A stretch of DNA of 10,770 nucleotides, taken from Candidatus Hodarchaeota archaeon. GTDB taxonomy: Archaea > Asgardarchaeota > Heimdallarchaeia > Hodarchaeales > YT1-057. Under the pieces are notes generated by a model. It was not told the DNA's origin, searched no databases, and saw nothing but the letters and a program-made list of their open reading frames with translations. A program made the position numbers and the translations under genes. Positions 1 through 6,954 of this stretch are shown here, one piece after another; within the stretch, counting starts at the first letter, position 1; every line of letters begins with the position of its first letter. Location of the stretch: positions 1 through 10,770 of the forward strand of contig JAEOTI010000251.1 of the NCBI GenBank assembly GCA_016839955.1, in the 5' to 3' direction.

Positions 1-1
1 A

Positions 2-709
2 ATTGCCATAGTTAATACATTTCCTGGTTTTGGAAATCTCGAAGAAGCTAGCGAGTTTATGGGTGGTAATTATGCATTAGATGGTGGTGCAGTGTTTATT
101 TCAAGTAAACTTCTGAGCAATTCATTTAATATAACCACAGCTTCTCTTTTCCTGATATCACTTGAGGATTCTAACTCTAGAGACGAAATAGTTGCAAATT
201 TTGAGAATAATCCTGATGTTTTACGTATATATACACTGGGTTATGCTGATGAAGAAGCTATTCATTTTGTTCAATTTTTAGGTATCTCTGGAATTACAAT
301 TGTTAGTTTTTTGTGCAGTTTAATTTTCACCATTCTATGTCTTACACTCTTTTTAGATTACATGGTGGAAGAAAGGCGACGAGAATATGCAATCATGAGA
401 GCAACAGGGGCAAAGAAAAGACAAATTTCATTTCAAATTATCTTTGAGTTTCTTGGAATATTAATTCCAGCATTTATAATTGGGCTCATAATTGGAACTC
501 TCTTCTCTATAATGTTCCTGACTATTGGTGAAAATAATTTACAATATAAATCTACACTGCCATTCTTAATCAACCCTTTCACACTTGAAACGGTTTTCTT
601 AATAGGAGCCAGCTTCATTATCTCTTTAGTGGCCTTATTGATTGGAGCGATTATTCCTGCCAGAAGAGCTGCTGGGTCCGATGTTGCTCTTGTTTTAAAA
701 GCTGCTTAA
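2..709 (+). CDS. FtsX/MacB-type ABC transporter permease, C-terminal part (5' end outside window)
   Basis: The reading frame is open from base 2, so the gene begins left of the window; 235 C-terminal residues are visible. The first ~90 look like the end of an extracellular MacB-type domain. They are followed by a membrane helix (~93-120), a cytoplasmic segment with the FtsX-type signature (E-E-R-R-R-E-Y-A-I-M-R-A-T-G-A, ~123-137), a second helix (~148-175), a third (~198-219), and the usual PARRAA ending. Family knowledge: such permeases pair with a LolD/MacB-like ATPase and act in lipoprotein, peptide or lipid export, or in envelope signalling by mechanotransmission. The ATPase partner would lie to the left and is not visible. 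An internal ATG at 59 is not the start, because homology-like sequence continues upstream of it. The family call is firm, the substrate unknown. Confidence 0.85.
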   Translation: MAIVNTFPGFGNLEEASEFMGGNYALDGGAVFISSKLLSNSFNITTASLFLISLEDSNSRDEIVANFENNPDVLRIYTLGYADEEAIHFVQFLGISGITIVSFLCSLIFTILCLTLFLDYMVEERRREYAIMRATGAKKRQISFQIIFEFLGILIPAFIIGLIIGTLFSIMFLTIGENNLQYKSTLPFLINPFTLETVFLIGASFIISLVALLIGAIIPARRAAGSDVALVLKAA

Positions 710-730
710 TGAAATAATTCCCAGGGAAGA

Positions 731-1192
731 TTAACTTAAAAAAACAAAAAAGACTAGTAGAAGTAAGTTGAACATACCAGAAACCATGAGAATTAATCCC
801 CTATTATAGGTGATCTTCTCAGAGTAATCTTCGACATCTTCAATAATATCCTTTGTTGAAAACATCGGTTTTAGTAGACTTGCTCCTCTATGCTTGATTT
901 CAGCCATTTTTGGTGCTTGCCGTTCCTCCTGTAAAGAACGGATTTTCTGCTGAATTAATAGGTTTTTTCTTCTTATTTCACGAGACGTATGAATCCCATC
1001 TAAAATAAAACCAACTATAAGACAGATTCCGGAAACAAAAAGTAAAATGAGCCCAAAATCTATTTTTTCTAAAATTTTAACGTCAGCAACATCAATTAAG
1101 AGCGAACTCGCAAGTGTTCCTGCTGCAAAGAAACATCCTATAAATATTCCAAATAATAAGGTTTTTCCAGTATCGACCTTGGCCAAAGTCAT
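731..1192 (-). CDS. Hypothetical three-helix membrane protein with a central coiled coil
   Basis: A 153-residue protein of no family I recognise. Visible are two N-terminal hydrophobic helices (~11-33 and ~46-67), a charged, probably coiled-coil cytoplasmic stretch rich in R, K, E and Q (~69-95), a polar linker, and a C-terminal helix (~132-152) ending almost at the stop. The ATG at 1192 is the first in frame and sits ~36 bases downstream of a TATA-like tract (TTTAAAAAAAATA on the minus strand, 1221-1233), which implies a short leader without a clear Shine-Dalgarno site. It converges with the FtsX-type permease and diverges from the solute-binding protein gene, so it is probably a single-gene unit. 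Real coding is supported by its length, clean amphipathic pattern and isolation. Function unknown. Confidence 0.7.
   Translation of the reverse strand: MTLAKVDTGKTLLFGIFIGCFFAAGTLASSLLIDVADVKILEKIDFGLILLFVSGICLIVGFILDGIHTSREIRRKNLLIQQKIRSLQEERQAPKMAEIKHRGASLLKPMFSTKDIIEDVEDYSEKITYNRGLILMVSGMFNLLLLVFFVFLS
738..751 (-). terminator. T-rich terminator candidate at the end of the 153-aa gene
   Basis: On the minus strand the last codons read T6-G-T7 just before the TAA. Archaeal RNA polymerases commonly terminate at such U-rich tracts without needing a hairpin, so the coding end may double as the terminator. A small palindrome TTCCC-A-GGGAA (718-728) lies between the two convergent genes. Low certainty, because the T tract is also plain Phe/Leu coding. 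Confidence 0.35.
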
Positions 1193-1481
1193 CCCTACTA
1201 TTATAGTACACTTTTTGCGGTATTTTTTTTAAAGTCAAGTGACTTGTAACAATCTAGAATCCCGTATATGATTACTCGACCTTACGGAAAAATAATTTCC
1301 ATTATAATTATTTCATTATGTATAAAGTCTAATAAATTACGTTCTACTGTAGTTCACTTTTGAGGACTCTTCACACATCAAAACCTATTTATTAGAGGTC
1401 AAACGTTAAGGTATATGCATCTAGAAAAACCTAGATGACTTTCCCATGGAAAAAACAGATCTCAATTAGAGGAACTAGTTC
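1193..1481. promoter_or_regulatory. Divergent promoter region between the 153-aa gene and the solute-binding protein gene
   Basis: This stretch holds no gene I can support. Minus-strand side: a TATA-like tract at 1221-1233, abutted upstream by the short palindrome CAAGT-G-ACTTG (1236-1246), which lies where a repressor or BRE-binding factor could act. Plus-strand side: TATTTATTA near 1385-1394 is the best TATA-like element and would place the transcript start near 1412-1420. A second AT-rich possibility is TATAAAG at 1321. GGAAA-N5-TTTCC (1286-1300) is a further short inverted repeat. The elements are seen; their roles are inferred. Confidence 0.45.
1418..1437 (+). promoter_or_regulatory. Hairpin (7-bp stem, 6-nt loop) in the leader of the solute-binding protein gene
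   Basis: CATCTAG and CTAGATG form a perfect 7-bp stem around the loop AAAAAC. If transcription starts after the TATA-like element at ~1385-1394, the hairpin sits at or very near the 5' end of the mRNA, ~44 bases before the ATG and clear of the Shine-Dalgarno site (AGAGGA, 1468-1473). It could stabilise the mRNA or be a DNA operator half-site pair. The symmetry is seen; the role is inferred. Confidence 0.45.
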
Positions 1482-3626
1482 ATGAAAGTAAAATACTATA
1501 TGCTGATAGCTGCTGCAACTGTCATAGGTCTCATGGCCTTTCAGATGGGTGTAGCTGGCAATAATGTTTCCGCAGCTGAGCAACCTTCTATGCACTTCAA
1601 GATTACTCTGCTTGCGCCAACAAACAACCCAGCTCGTGTGCAGCATGCTCAAGTAATCAAAGCTGAAATGTGGAAGATCGGAATAGACTGCGATCTTGTA
1701 CTCGTTGGCTGGGACGTTCACATCCCACGTATGTTTGAGGTCCCAGGCTACAAGACTTATGACGCTGGCGGAATAGATGCTGCTTTTATTGGTTGGGTCC
1801 CAGGTGATCCTCTCTCTCCATCAGTGGCATGGTACTACCATTCAGACTATCTAAAGAATGGAACCGGTAGCACTGGTAACTATGGTGGTCTAGACGACAA
1901 AGTCATAAGTGATATGATTGACGAAGCTGATAAAACACTAATCTTCAACGACCGTCAAGAAATTCTCGTGGACATTGTAGACAGAGCTCTTTGGGAAATT
2001 CACTCACAAGAGGGTCTCTATCACGAGACAGGTGTTTACCCCTACCGTAACTACGTCGTTGGCTATGAAGCCAGTAAATGGTCGTCATCTCAGGCCAACA
2101 TTGCTGAGATGTCCGTAACATCGACTGAAAAGACTTTCACTTATGCCAGTCAAGCTAAATGGATAGACCTGAACCCTTCGATCTCAAACTCACTTTATGA
2201 CTCGTATGTCCATTCAATGACTTTCTCAAGTACCTATGAGTATGACGTTAATTGGATTTTGCATCCAGTTATGGCTTCAGGAGCACCCGTTCCATTGAAT
2301 TCAACCTCTCTTATCACTGATTACATTACTCTCGCCGAGATTTCCAGTGATTCTCCATTCGATGGTGCAAATGCCACAACTACATGGGGTGACAACCCTG
2401 CTATTGATTCTGAATTTGATGCTACTGTCTGGGAAGCAAACAGATCTATGTTTTTGATCCCACTAAGGGAAGATGTTCCTTGGCAACCTGCAACGGCCTA
2501 TGGATATAGTGCTTCAGATAGCTTCAATGTGACAGCTGACGACTATATCTGGGGTATGGAGTACAGAATGCACGAAGACCACCCAGGTCCAAGTAAAGCT
2601 GGACTCACCCGATTATTCGGTTCCGCTGAGTTAGGTTTCCAAAAGATCAACGACCACTTGCTCAAGGTCAACTTCCGAGGTGGCACTGGTGAAGGACTCG
2701 AGGCAGACTGGTATGCGAGTCTCGCAATAACTGCCTATCCAGAGCATGTACTCAACCCCGACTTTGATGCCATGGCATGGGGTGGTGGTGAAGGTACCTA
2801 TCCCGGTGGTAAAGGTTCAATCCCTGCAATTAAAGATCAAAAGATTGACCACATTTTCAACACCGGTGGCGAGTATTGTATCGTCGGGAACGGTCCTTAC
2901 CGCTATCACGACTGGTCAGACACACAAGCGACTGCTACACTCCATAAGTTCGGTGAATGGGGAAATGGTCTCTGGAATGAAACAACCTACGAAAACAACA
3001 ATATAGACACCTATTGTTACACTGTCATTGAAGGTAGAGACACTGCTCTTATCACATTTGAGAATGGAGGGGTGGATGCCCTCGATGGTGGTAACTACAG
3101 ATTTGGTAAAGATCTTACATACCTAGAAGGTCTTTCAGGTCAGGGTGTTTTGATACAACTTTATGATGAGGCTGCACTGCAAACAATGGGTTACAATCTA
3201 TATCATCCTAAACTCAAGAACCGATTTGTCAGATTAGCCATCTCTCATATACTCCCCCGACAAAGGATTGTAGACAACATCCTTGGAGGATTAGGGACTG
3301 TGAACGAGTTTGTAGGTTTTGCACAAATTAGTCCCTACTGGCCAACTGAGGAGCAATGGAAGAACGACATTGGACTTGATCCGTCGTATGATCAAGTTCT
3401 TCCAGAGGGTAAGCATTTTCAGGGACATATTCGTTGTGATTTGGATAAAGCTTGGGCTCTTATGGAATTGGCAGGTTATGATATGACGGCGCAAAGAAAT
3501 CATGTCTTAGGATTAGAACCAAATAATAAACAGTTTTTACCTTCATTGAGTGAATTAATACTAGTAGGGGGTATAAGCTTAATAGCGCTCGGTTTGGGAG
3601 CAATTATCGCAAACCATTTGCAATAA
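1482..3626 (+). CDS. Extracellular solute-binding protein, SBP_bac_5 (oligopeptide/nickel) family, with permuted domain order and C-terminal anchor
   Basis: A 714-residue secreted protein. Residues ~1-32 form a signal peptide, with likely cleavage after V-S-A near 31. Residues ~38-200 resemble the part that normally ends this family: a strand, then A-Q-V-I-K..K-I-G-I-D, D-A-A-F-I-G-W, and the D-R-Q-E-I-L helix. Only after this come the elements that normally begin it: I-D-L-N-P (228-232), L-R-E-D-V-P-W (328-334) with T-A-D-D (351-354), N-G-P-Y (470-473), V-R-L-A-I (583-587), and D-L-D-K-A..L-A-G-Y (653-666), the last at the point where the first block should start. A C-terminal helix (~690-710) would anchor it. 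The ATG has a Shine-Dalgarno site AGAGGA 8 bases upstream. Many C-ending codons suggest high expression. No ABC permease or ATPase is adjacent. Ligand unknown, possibly peptides. Confidence 0.85.
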   Translation: MKVKYYMLIAAATVIGLMAFQMGVAGNNVSAAEQPSMHFKITLLAPTNNPARVQHAQVIKAEMWKIGIDCDLVLVGWDVHIPRMFEVPGYKTYDAGGIDAAFIGWVPGDPLSPSVAWYYHSDYLKNGTGSTGNYGGLDDKVISDMIDEADKTLIFNDRQEILVDIVDRALWEIHSQEGLYHETGVYPYRNYVVGYEASKWSSSQANIAEMSVTSTEKTFTYASQAKWIDLNPSISNSLYDSYVHSMTFSSTYEYDVNWILHPVMASGAPVPLNSTSLITDYITLAEISSDSPFDGANATTTWGDNPAIDSEFDATVWEANRSMFLIPLREDVPWQPATAYGYSASDSFNVTADDYIWGMEYRMHEDHPGPSKAGLTRLFGSAELGFQKINDHLLKVNFRGGTGEGLEADWYASLAITAYPEHVLNPDFDAMAWGGGEGTYPGGKGSIPAIKDQKIDHIFNTGGEYCIVGNGPYRYHDWSDTQATATLHKFGEWGNGLWNETTYENNNIDTYCYTVIEGRDTALITFENGGVDALDGGNYRFGKDLTYLEGLSGQGVLIQLYDEAALQTMGYNLYHPKLKNRFVRLAISHILPRQRIVDNILGGLGTVNEFVGFAQISPYWPTEEQWKNDIGLDPSYDQVLPEGKHFQGHIRCDLDKAWALMELAGYDMTAQRNHVLGLEPNNKQFLPSLSELILVGGISLIALGLGAIIANHLQ

Positions 3627-3754
3627 ATGTTTCACATCATTTTGTTAAATCTAAATAGAATAAAGAACAACTTTATCTTAGTTTATTTCTCATCATTTAA
3701 TTAGAAACTAGATTGCAGATCCATTGATGAATTTCGTTATTTCGGTGATAAATC
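3627..3754 (+). promoter_or_regulatory. Spacer with probable larA promoter and Shine-Dalgarno site
   Basis: AT-rich 128-base gap. GTTTATTTC near 3680 is a weak TATA-like candidate. GGTGAT (3744-3749) matches the archaeal anti-Shine-Dalgarno complement and lies 5 bases from the ATG at 3755, which fixes the start of the next gene. T-rich runs just after 3626 could end the upstream transcript. Only the Shine-Dalgarno site is convincing. Confidence 0.4.
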
Positions 3755-5128
3755 ATGACAGATCTCATCTTAGAATATGGTGATGAACTCTTATCCGCCT
3801 TCATAGATGAAAAATGGAAGAATAACATCATTGTCCTAGAACCTGAGAAACCACAAAAAGAATTTATAGATCTGCAAACAAAGTTTGAAGAAGTGCTGTC
3901 AGAAGCTCCTGCAGGTGGAAAGAACCTTAAAATCATTCTAGAAGAGGTTTATTCGCAGGGAGCATCTGTAACGATAATCATTGATGACTATACAAGACCA
4001 AACAAACATACAAAGATCCTTCTTCCTAAACTCATTAAATACTTACAGAAATTAGGAATTTATGTTAATGATATCAAAATCCTAGTTGCCAGCGGAACTC
4101 ATCGTCCACCAACAGTAGAGGAACTAGAAAATAAGATTCTTACTCCTGATCTTTATAATCAATATAAAGAGCACATTTTTGCCCATGATTGCGATACTGG
4201 GAATATTGATGTAGGCACTACTCCCTCTGGTACTCCAATTAAAATTGATGAACGTGCAATTAATTCTTGTTTACTTATTCCACTAACAGACTCAGAATTA
4301 CACTATTTTGCAGGAGTGGCGGGTACAGTTAAAGAAATTGTCCCTGGTATTGCTTCCCGAGAAACAGTTGGGCATAATCACCCAAAAATGTTTGATAGGG
4401 ATCTTGGTTTTGTGCCTGAATGTCGATTGGGAAATACTCAAGGTAATCCAGTTATTACTGAGATGAAAGAAATCGCAGAAATGGTAGGTAAAAAAGTACC
4501 AATATTTGGAGTAGATGTAATCTTCTTCCAAGATGAAATAGTTTATATGAACGCTGGAGATCTAATTGGTCTTCACAATAGTGCTGCACCAAAAATCACC
4601 AAAATACGAACAGTAGAAGTTTCCAAACCTGGAGATCTTGTTATTGTTGGAGTAGGAACATTAGGTATTAACTTGTATCAAGCGGGAAAAGGAGTGCATG
4701 CAGGTTGGAATGCAGTAAGAAAAGATGGTAAAGGTAAAATTCTTGTTCTCGCTCCGTGTCCTGATGGGGCTGGAAACGATGCCTATTATGAAGCAATGCA
4801 TTCAGTTGAAGGAAAACCACTTTTGGATGCGTTAGAATTCGTTCTTGACAACTATTGTGGAATTGATACATTTAAAATTGGTAATCAAAAACCTGTTGAC
4901 CTTCTAAGAATTTTGAAAGAATTGGGCGAAGGTAGTATCGAATTGATAACAGAAATGAAGGAAGATGAGCTTTGGAAGACATTTCGAATAAAAGCAATCT
5001 CCCCGAAAGGATCTACAAAAGAAACTCTTCAAAATTACATAGAAGACTTTATTTCACAAAGAAAAGCTGAGAATCCAATAATCTATATTATTCCTGATCC
5101 AGGAACATATGTAAAAATTAAAGAGTGA
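3755..5128 (+). CDS. larA: LarA-family nickel-pincer-dependent racemase/epimerase (lactate racemase homologue)
   Basis: A 457-residue soluble protein of the LarA (DUF2088) family, which racemises or epimerises 2-hydroxyacids with the nickel-pincer nucleotide cofactor. All landmark residues are visible: D-D-Y-T-R-P (77-82), G-T-H-R (114-117), E-L-H-Y-F-A-G (181-187), the lysine in G-T-V-K-E-I-V-P-G (K193, equivalent to the cofactor-linked lysine), and G-H-N-H (206-209, nickel-ligand histidine). Length is somewhat above the ~420-430 typical of LarA. Start ATG follows GGTGAT. The cofactor-making genes larB, larC and larE are absent from the window. The family contains enzymes for lactate, malate and other hydroxyacids, so the exact substrate is open. 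The gene converges with the iron cluster and appears monocistronic. Confidence 0.85.
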   Translation: MTDLILEYGDELLSAFIDEKWKNNIIVLEPEKPQKEFIDLQTKFEEVLSEAPAGGKNLKIILEEVYSQGASVTIIIDDYTRPNKHTKILLPKLIKYLQKLGIYVNDIKILVASGTHRPPTVEELENKILTPDLYNQYKEHIFAHDCDTGNIDVGTTPSGTPIKIDERAINSCLLIPLTDSELHYFAGVAGTVKEIVPGIASRETVGHNHPKMFDRDLGFVPECRLGNTQGNPVITEMKEIAEMVGKKVPIFGVDVIFFQDEIVYMNAGDLIGLHNSAAPKITKIRTVEVSKPGDLVIVGVGTLGINLYQAGKGVHAGWNAVRKDGKGKILVLAPCPDGAGNDAYYEAMHSVEGKPLLDALEFVLDNYCGIDTFKIGNQKPVDLLRILKELGEGSIELITEMKEDELWKTFRIKAISPKGSTKETLQNYIEDFISQRKAENPIIYIIPDPGTYVKIKE

Positions 5129-5134
5129 ATTAAC

Positions 5135-5153
5135 GTTTTCCTTTCATCTTTTG
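5135..5153 (+). terminator. Pyrimidine-rich terminator candidate after larA
   Basis: Seven bases past the larA stop there is a run of T clusters broken by C (TTTTCC, TTTC, CTTTT), the usual look of archaeal hairpin-independent termination. The convergent minus-strand gene ends at 5209, so transcription should stop here. Weak evidence on its own. Confidence 0.4.
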
Positions 5154-5208
5154 TAACGACACCTAATTAAAAGAGAATCAATAAATTGTAGTAATTAATC
5201 AAATTGAG

Positions 5209-6177
5209 TTAGCAAATTACATTTTTCTTACTAACTTTTTCCTTTTCTCTAGTTACCATACGAACAGCTCTTTCAGTACACCAGGGAACGCATAATGCGC
5301 AACCAACACATAATGAAGTATCTACATTGCAAACTCCTGCAATCAGACGTCGAGCTCCAAACATACACACTTCTTTACAAGTTCCACAACCCATACATTT
5401 AGCATTATCAACTTCTGCAACTATTTGAGGGATTTGTATTTTTTGTCCAATATTGGGGTCCAGAATTGCATTTAAAAATACTGAGCAACACGAACAACAA
5501 CTATGGAGTTCCATTCGGGATTTTGGATCATTTAGTGTCTCAGCATAAAGAATCAAGACATTACCATTCTTCCAGCTAGTTTCAATATTGGTGAGAGCTT
5601 TCTCTCTTGTGATTCTCTTAGCTCGTTCTTCTTCAATATCGTCTTCCATTAGGTCATTTAGAACGAGGCAAGTGTCTAAAGGTCTTACACAGTTGTTGAA
5701 GGTTTCTCGACATCTACAGGATCGTTGGACAATAATTGAAGCATTATCAATGGTTTCAAAGAGATGATTTGTAAATGAATGTGACTTATATTTTGGGAGA
5801 AACGCTCGTTTTGGTGTAAAAATGTAAAACTTCTCAGGATGTTTTTTAACAAGTTGTAAATAGAAATTTTGGAGATATTCTGTTATTGTTCTAAACAGAG
5901 TCGTTGGAATGTAGATATTTTTATGAGTAGCGTATTGTAAAAGAGTCCAAAGGCTTTCAATACCTGTAATAATTTCATAGTTTCCATTAATCTTTTTGAT
6001 AACCCCTTTCTGAATTAATTTTTTAGTTAATTCATCAGAGAACGTTTGTGTTGTAATATTTGCAGTTTTTATTCTTTTTAAGAAGTCATGTTCATCTGAA
6101 ACTAAAACCATAGATAGAAAGGGTTCTATCTCATTAGGAAGTTCCAGAATTCCTGAAAAATCAAAACCTTGTGACAA
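5209..6177 (-). CDS. Fe-S protein: N-terminal helical/winged-helix-like part, CxC and CCxCC cysteine motifs, C-terminal 2x[4Fe-4S] ferredoxin
   Basis: A 322-residue protein with 18 cysteines. The first ~145 residues have none and look like a small helical, possibly winged-helix, region. Then come C154-x-C156..C163..C170, a spacer with an A/E-rich helix, C227-C228-x-C230-C231, and finally two ferredoxin motifs, C261-x2-C264-x2-C267-x3-C271 and C290-x2-C293-x2-C296-x3-C300, with an extra C283. The C-terminus is a 2[4Fe-4S] electron-carrier domain; the central C-rich block recurs in anaerobe Fe-S proteins of unknown role. The start is TTG at 6177, supported by GGTGG 7 bases upstream. It is the last gene of the iron cluster, 92 bases after the repressor, so a role as Fe-S electron donor, iron sink or Fe-S sensor is an inference. 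Confidence 0.8.
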   Translation of the reverse strand: MSQGFDFSGILELPNEIEPFLSMVLVSDEHDFLKRIKTANITTQTFSDELTKKLIQKGVIKKINGNYEIITGIESLWTLLQYATHKNIYIPTTLFRTITEYLQNFYLQLVKKHPEKFYIFTPKRAFLPKYKSHSFTNHLFETIDNASIIVQRSCRCRETFNNCVRPLDTCLVLNDLMEDDIEEERAKRITREKALTNIETSWKNGNVLILYAETLNDPKSRMELHSCCSCCSVFLNAILDPNIGQKIQIPQIVAEVDNAKCMGCGTCKEVCMFGARRLIAGVCNVDTSLCVGCALCVPWCTERAVRMVTREKEKVSKKNVIC

Positions 6178-6184
6178 ACGTAAG

Positions 6185-6189
6185 CCACC
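6185..6189 (-). promoter_or_regulatory. Shine-Dalgarno GGTGG supporting the TTG start at 6177
   Basis: On the minus strand GGTGG stands 7 bases before TTG. The first in-frame ATG is Met23, with no comparable site, so TTG is the better start. Confidence 0.6.
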
Positions 6190-6269
6190 AAGAAGCTTTT
6201 AGTCTTCGTAACTAACTAATAATCTCAAAGTTTTATTCTATTTGAATTTGGTAAAAACTCACGTTCGAG

Positions 6270-6950
6270 TTATTCTCCAATGCGCCGACAGAAAATATCT
6301 TCAGAAATCGATTGTTCAAGGGCTAATGAAGTTTCTTCTAATTTTAGAATTAGAGCTGGAGATTTTTTATGAAGAATAATGGTTGTACCAGGAAGTAAAC
6401 CGAAAGAAAGTAATTTGTTTAAACGTTTAGGTTTTGTTGTTGAAATATAGGCAATTTCAACCTTTTCTCCCTCTGGAATTAAATTCAAGGGCATTACTGC
6501 ACTTTCGACCTGAAATCGTCTTTCGTGGCAACAGGAACCATGTGGAATCAGACGCCCATGTGGACAATGAGTAGGATGGCCTAAAAGGGTACAAACATTT
6601 TCTTCTATGCCATGAGTTATTAAATGTTCAAATTTGCAGGAAGCGCCCTCAATCTCCTCATTTCGGACTTGAAGGATGTCTTTAAACAATCTTTCACTTA
6701 ATCGATGACGACGAATAACCTGTTCGGCAAAATAACGTCCTTCAGGGGTTAAAGAGATATTCTTTTCTTCATTTGAAATCGTAATTAACTTCTTCTTTGT
6801 TAATAACTCAACAGCTTCGTTGATATCGAATTTTTCCTGGTGAGGGCCATGTTGAAGTTTTGAAAGAGGGCAAGAGTCCTGTTTACCTTCTACGAGGTTC
6901 ATCCAAAGAGTTTCCAGCATTTCTTCTTCATCAAAAGATAAAGTAACCAT
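6270..6950 (-). CDS. DtxR/IdeR-type iron-dependent repressor fused to a C-terminal FeoA domain
   Basis: 226 residues. An N-terminal winged helix (~5-72, ending S-L-T-P-E-G) leads into the DtxR dimerisation/metal domain: H82-R-L-x-E86 and A-S-C105-K-F-E108-H109, matching the DtxR ligands His79, Glu83, Cys102, Glu105 and His106. The Cys (rather than Met) at the 105 position is typical of iron-responsive members. A C-P-H-G (129-132) and a C-C-H (140-142) follow. Residues ~153-224 form a FeoA/SH3-like domain with R-L-x-K-L-L-S-F-G-L-L-P-G. ATG at 6950 has GGAG 9 bases upstream and starts 4 bases after the small cysteine-rich gene. It likely represses this cluster when Fe(II) is plentiful. No separate feoA is present, so its FeoA domain may also serve FeoB. 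Confidence 0.88.
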   Translation of the reverse strand: MVTLSFDEEEMLETLWMNLVEGKQDSCPLSKLQHGPHQEKFDINEAVELLTKKKLITISNEEKNISLTPEGRYFAEQVIRRHRLSERLFKDILQVRNEEIEGASCKFEHLITHGIEENVCTLLGHPTHCPHGRLIPHGSCCHERRFQVESAVMPLNLIPEGEKVEIAYISTTKPKRLNKLLSFGLLPGTTIILHKKSPALILKLEETSLALEQSISEDIFCRRIGE

Positions 6951-6954
6951 TGTT

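Noticed and set aside
718..728. TTCCC-A-GGGAA as a hairpin terminator for the permease gene
   Set aside because: A one-base loop cannot form a stable hairpin and no T-run follows on the plus strand.
1047..1232. 61-codon plus-strand open frame opposite the 153-residue membrane protein
   Set aside because: Shadow of the real gene: no promoter or ribosome site, and it ends in the opposite gene's promoter.
1431..1721. 96-codon open frame on the minus strand over the start of the solute-binding protein gene
   Set aside because: It is antisense to a clear signal peptide and domain, has no Shine-Dalgarno site and no recognisable composition.
2..3626. An ABC peptide transporter operon combining the permease and the solute-binding protein
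   Set aside because: The permease is FtsX/MacB-type, not DppB/DppC-type, and a minus-strand gene separates the two.
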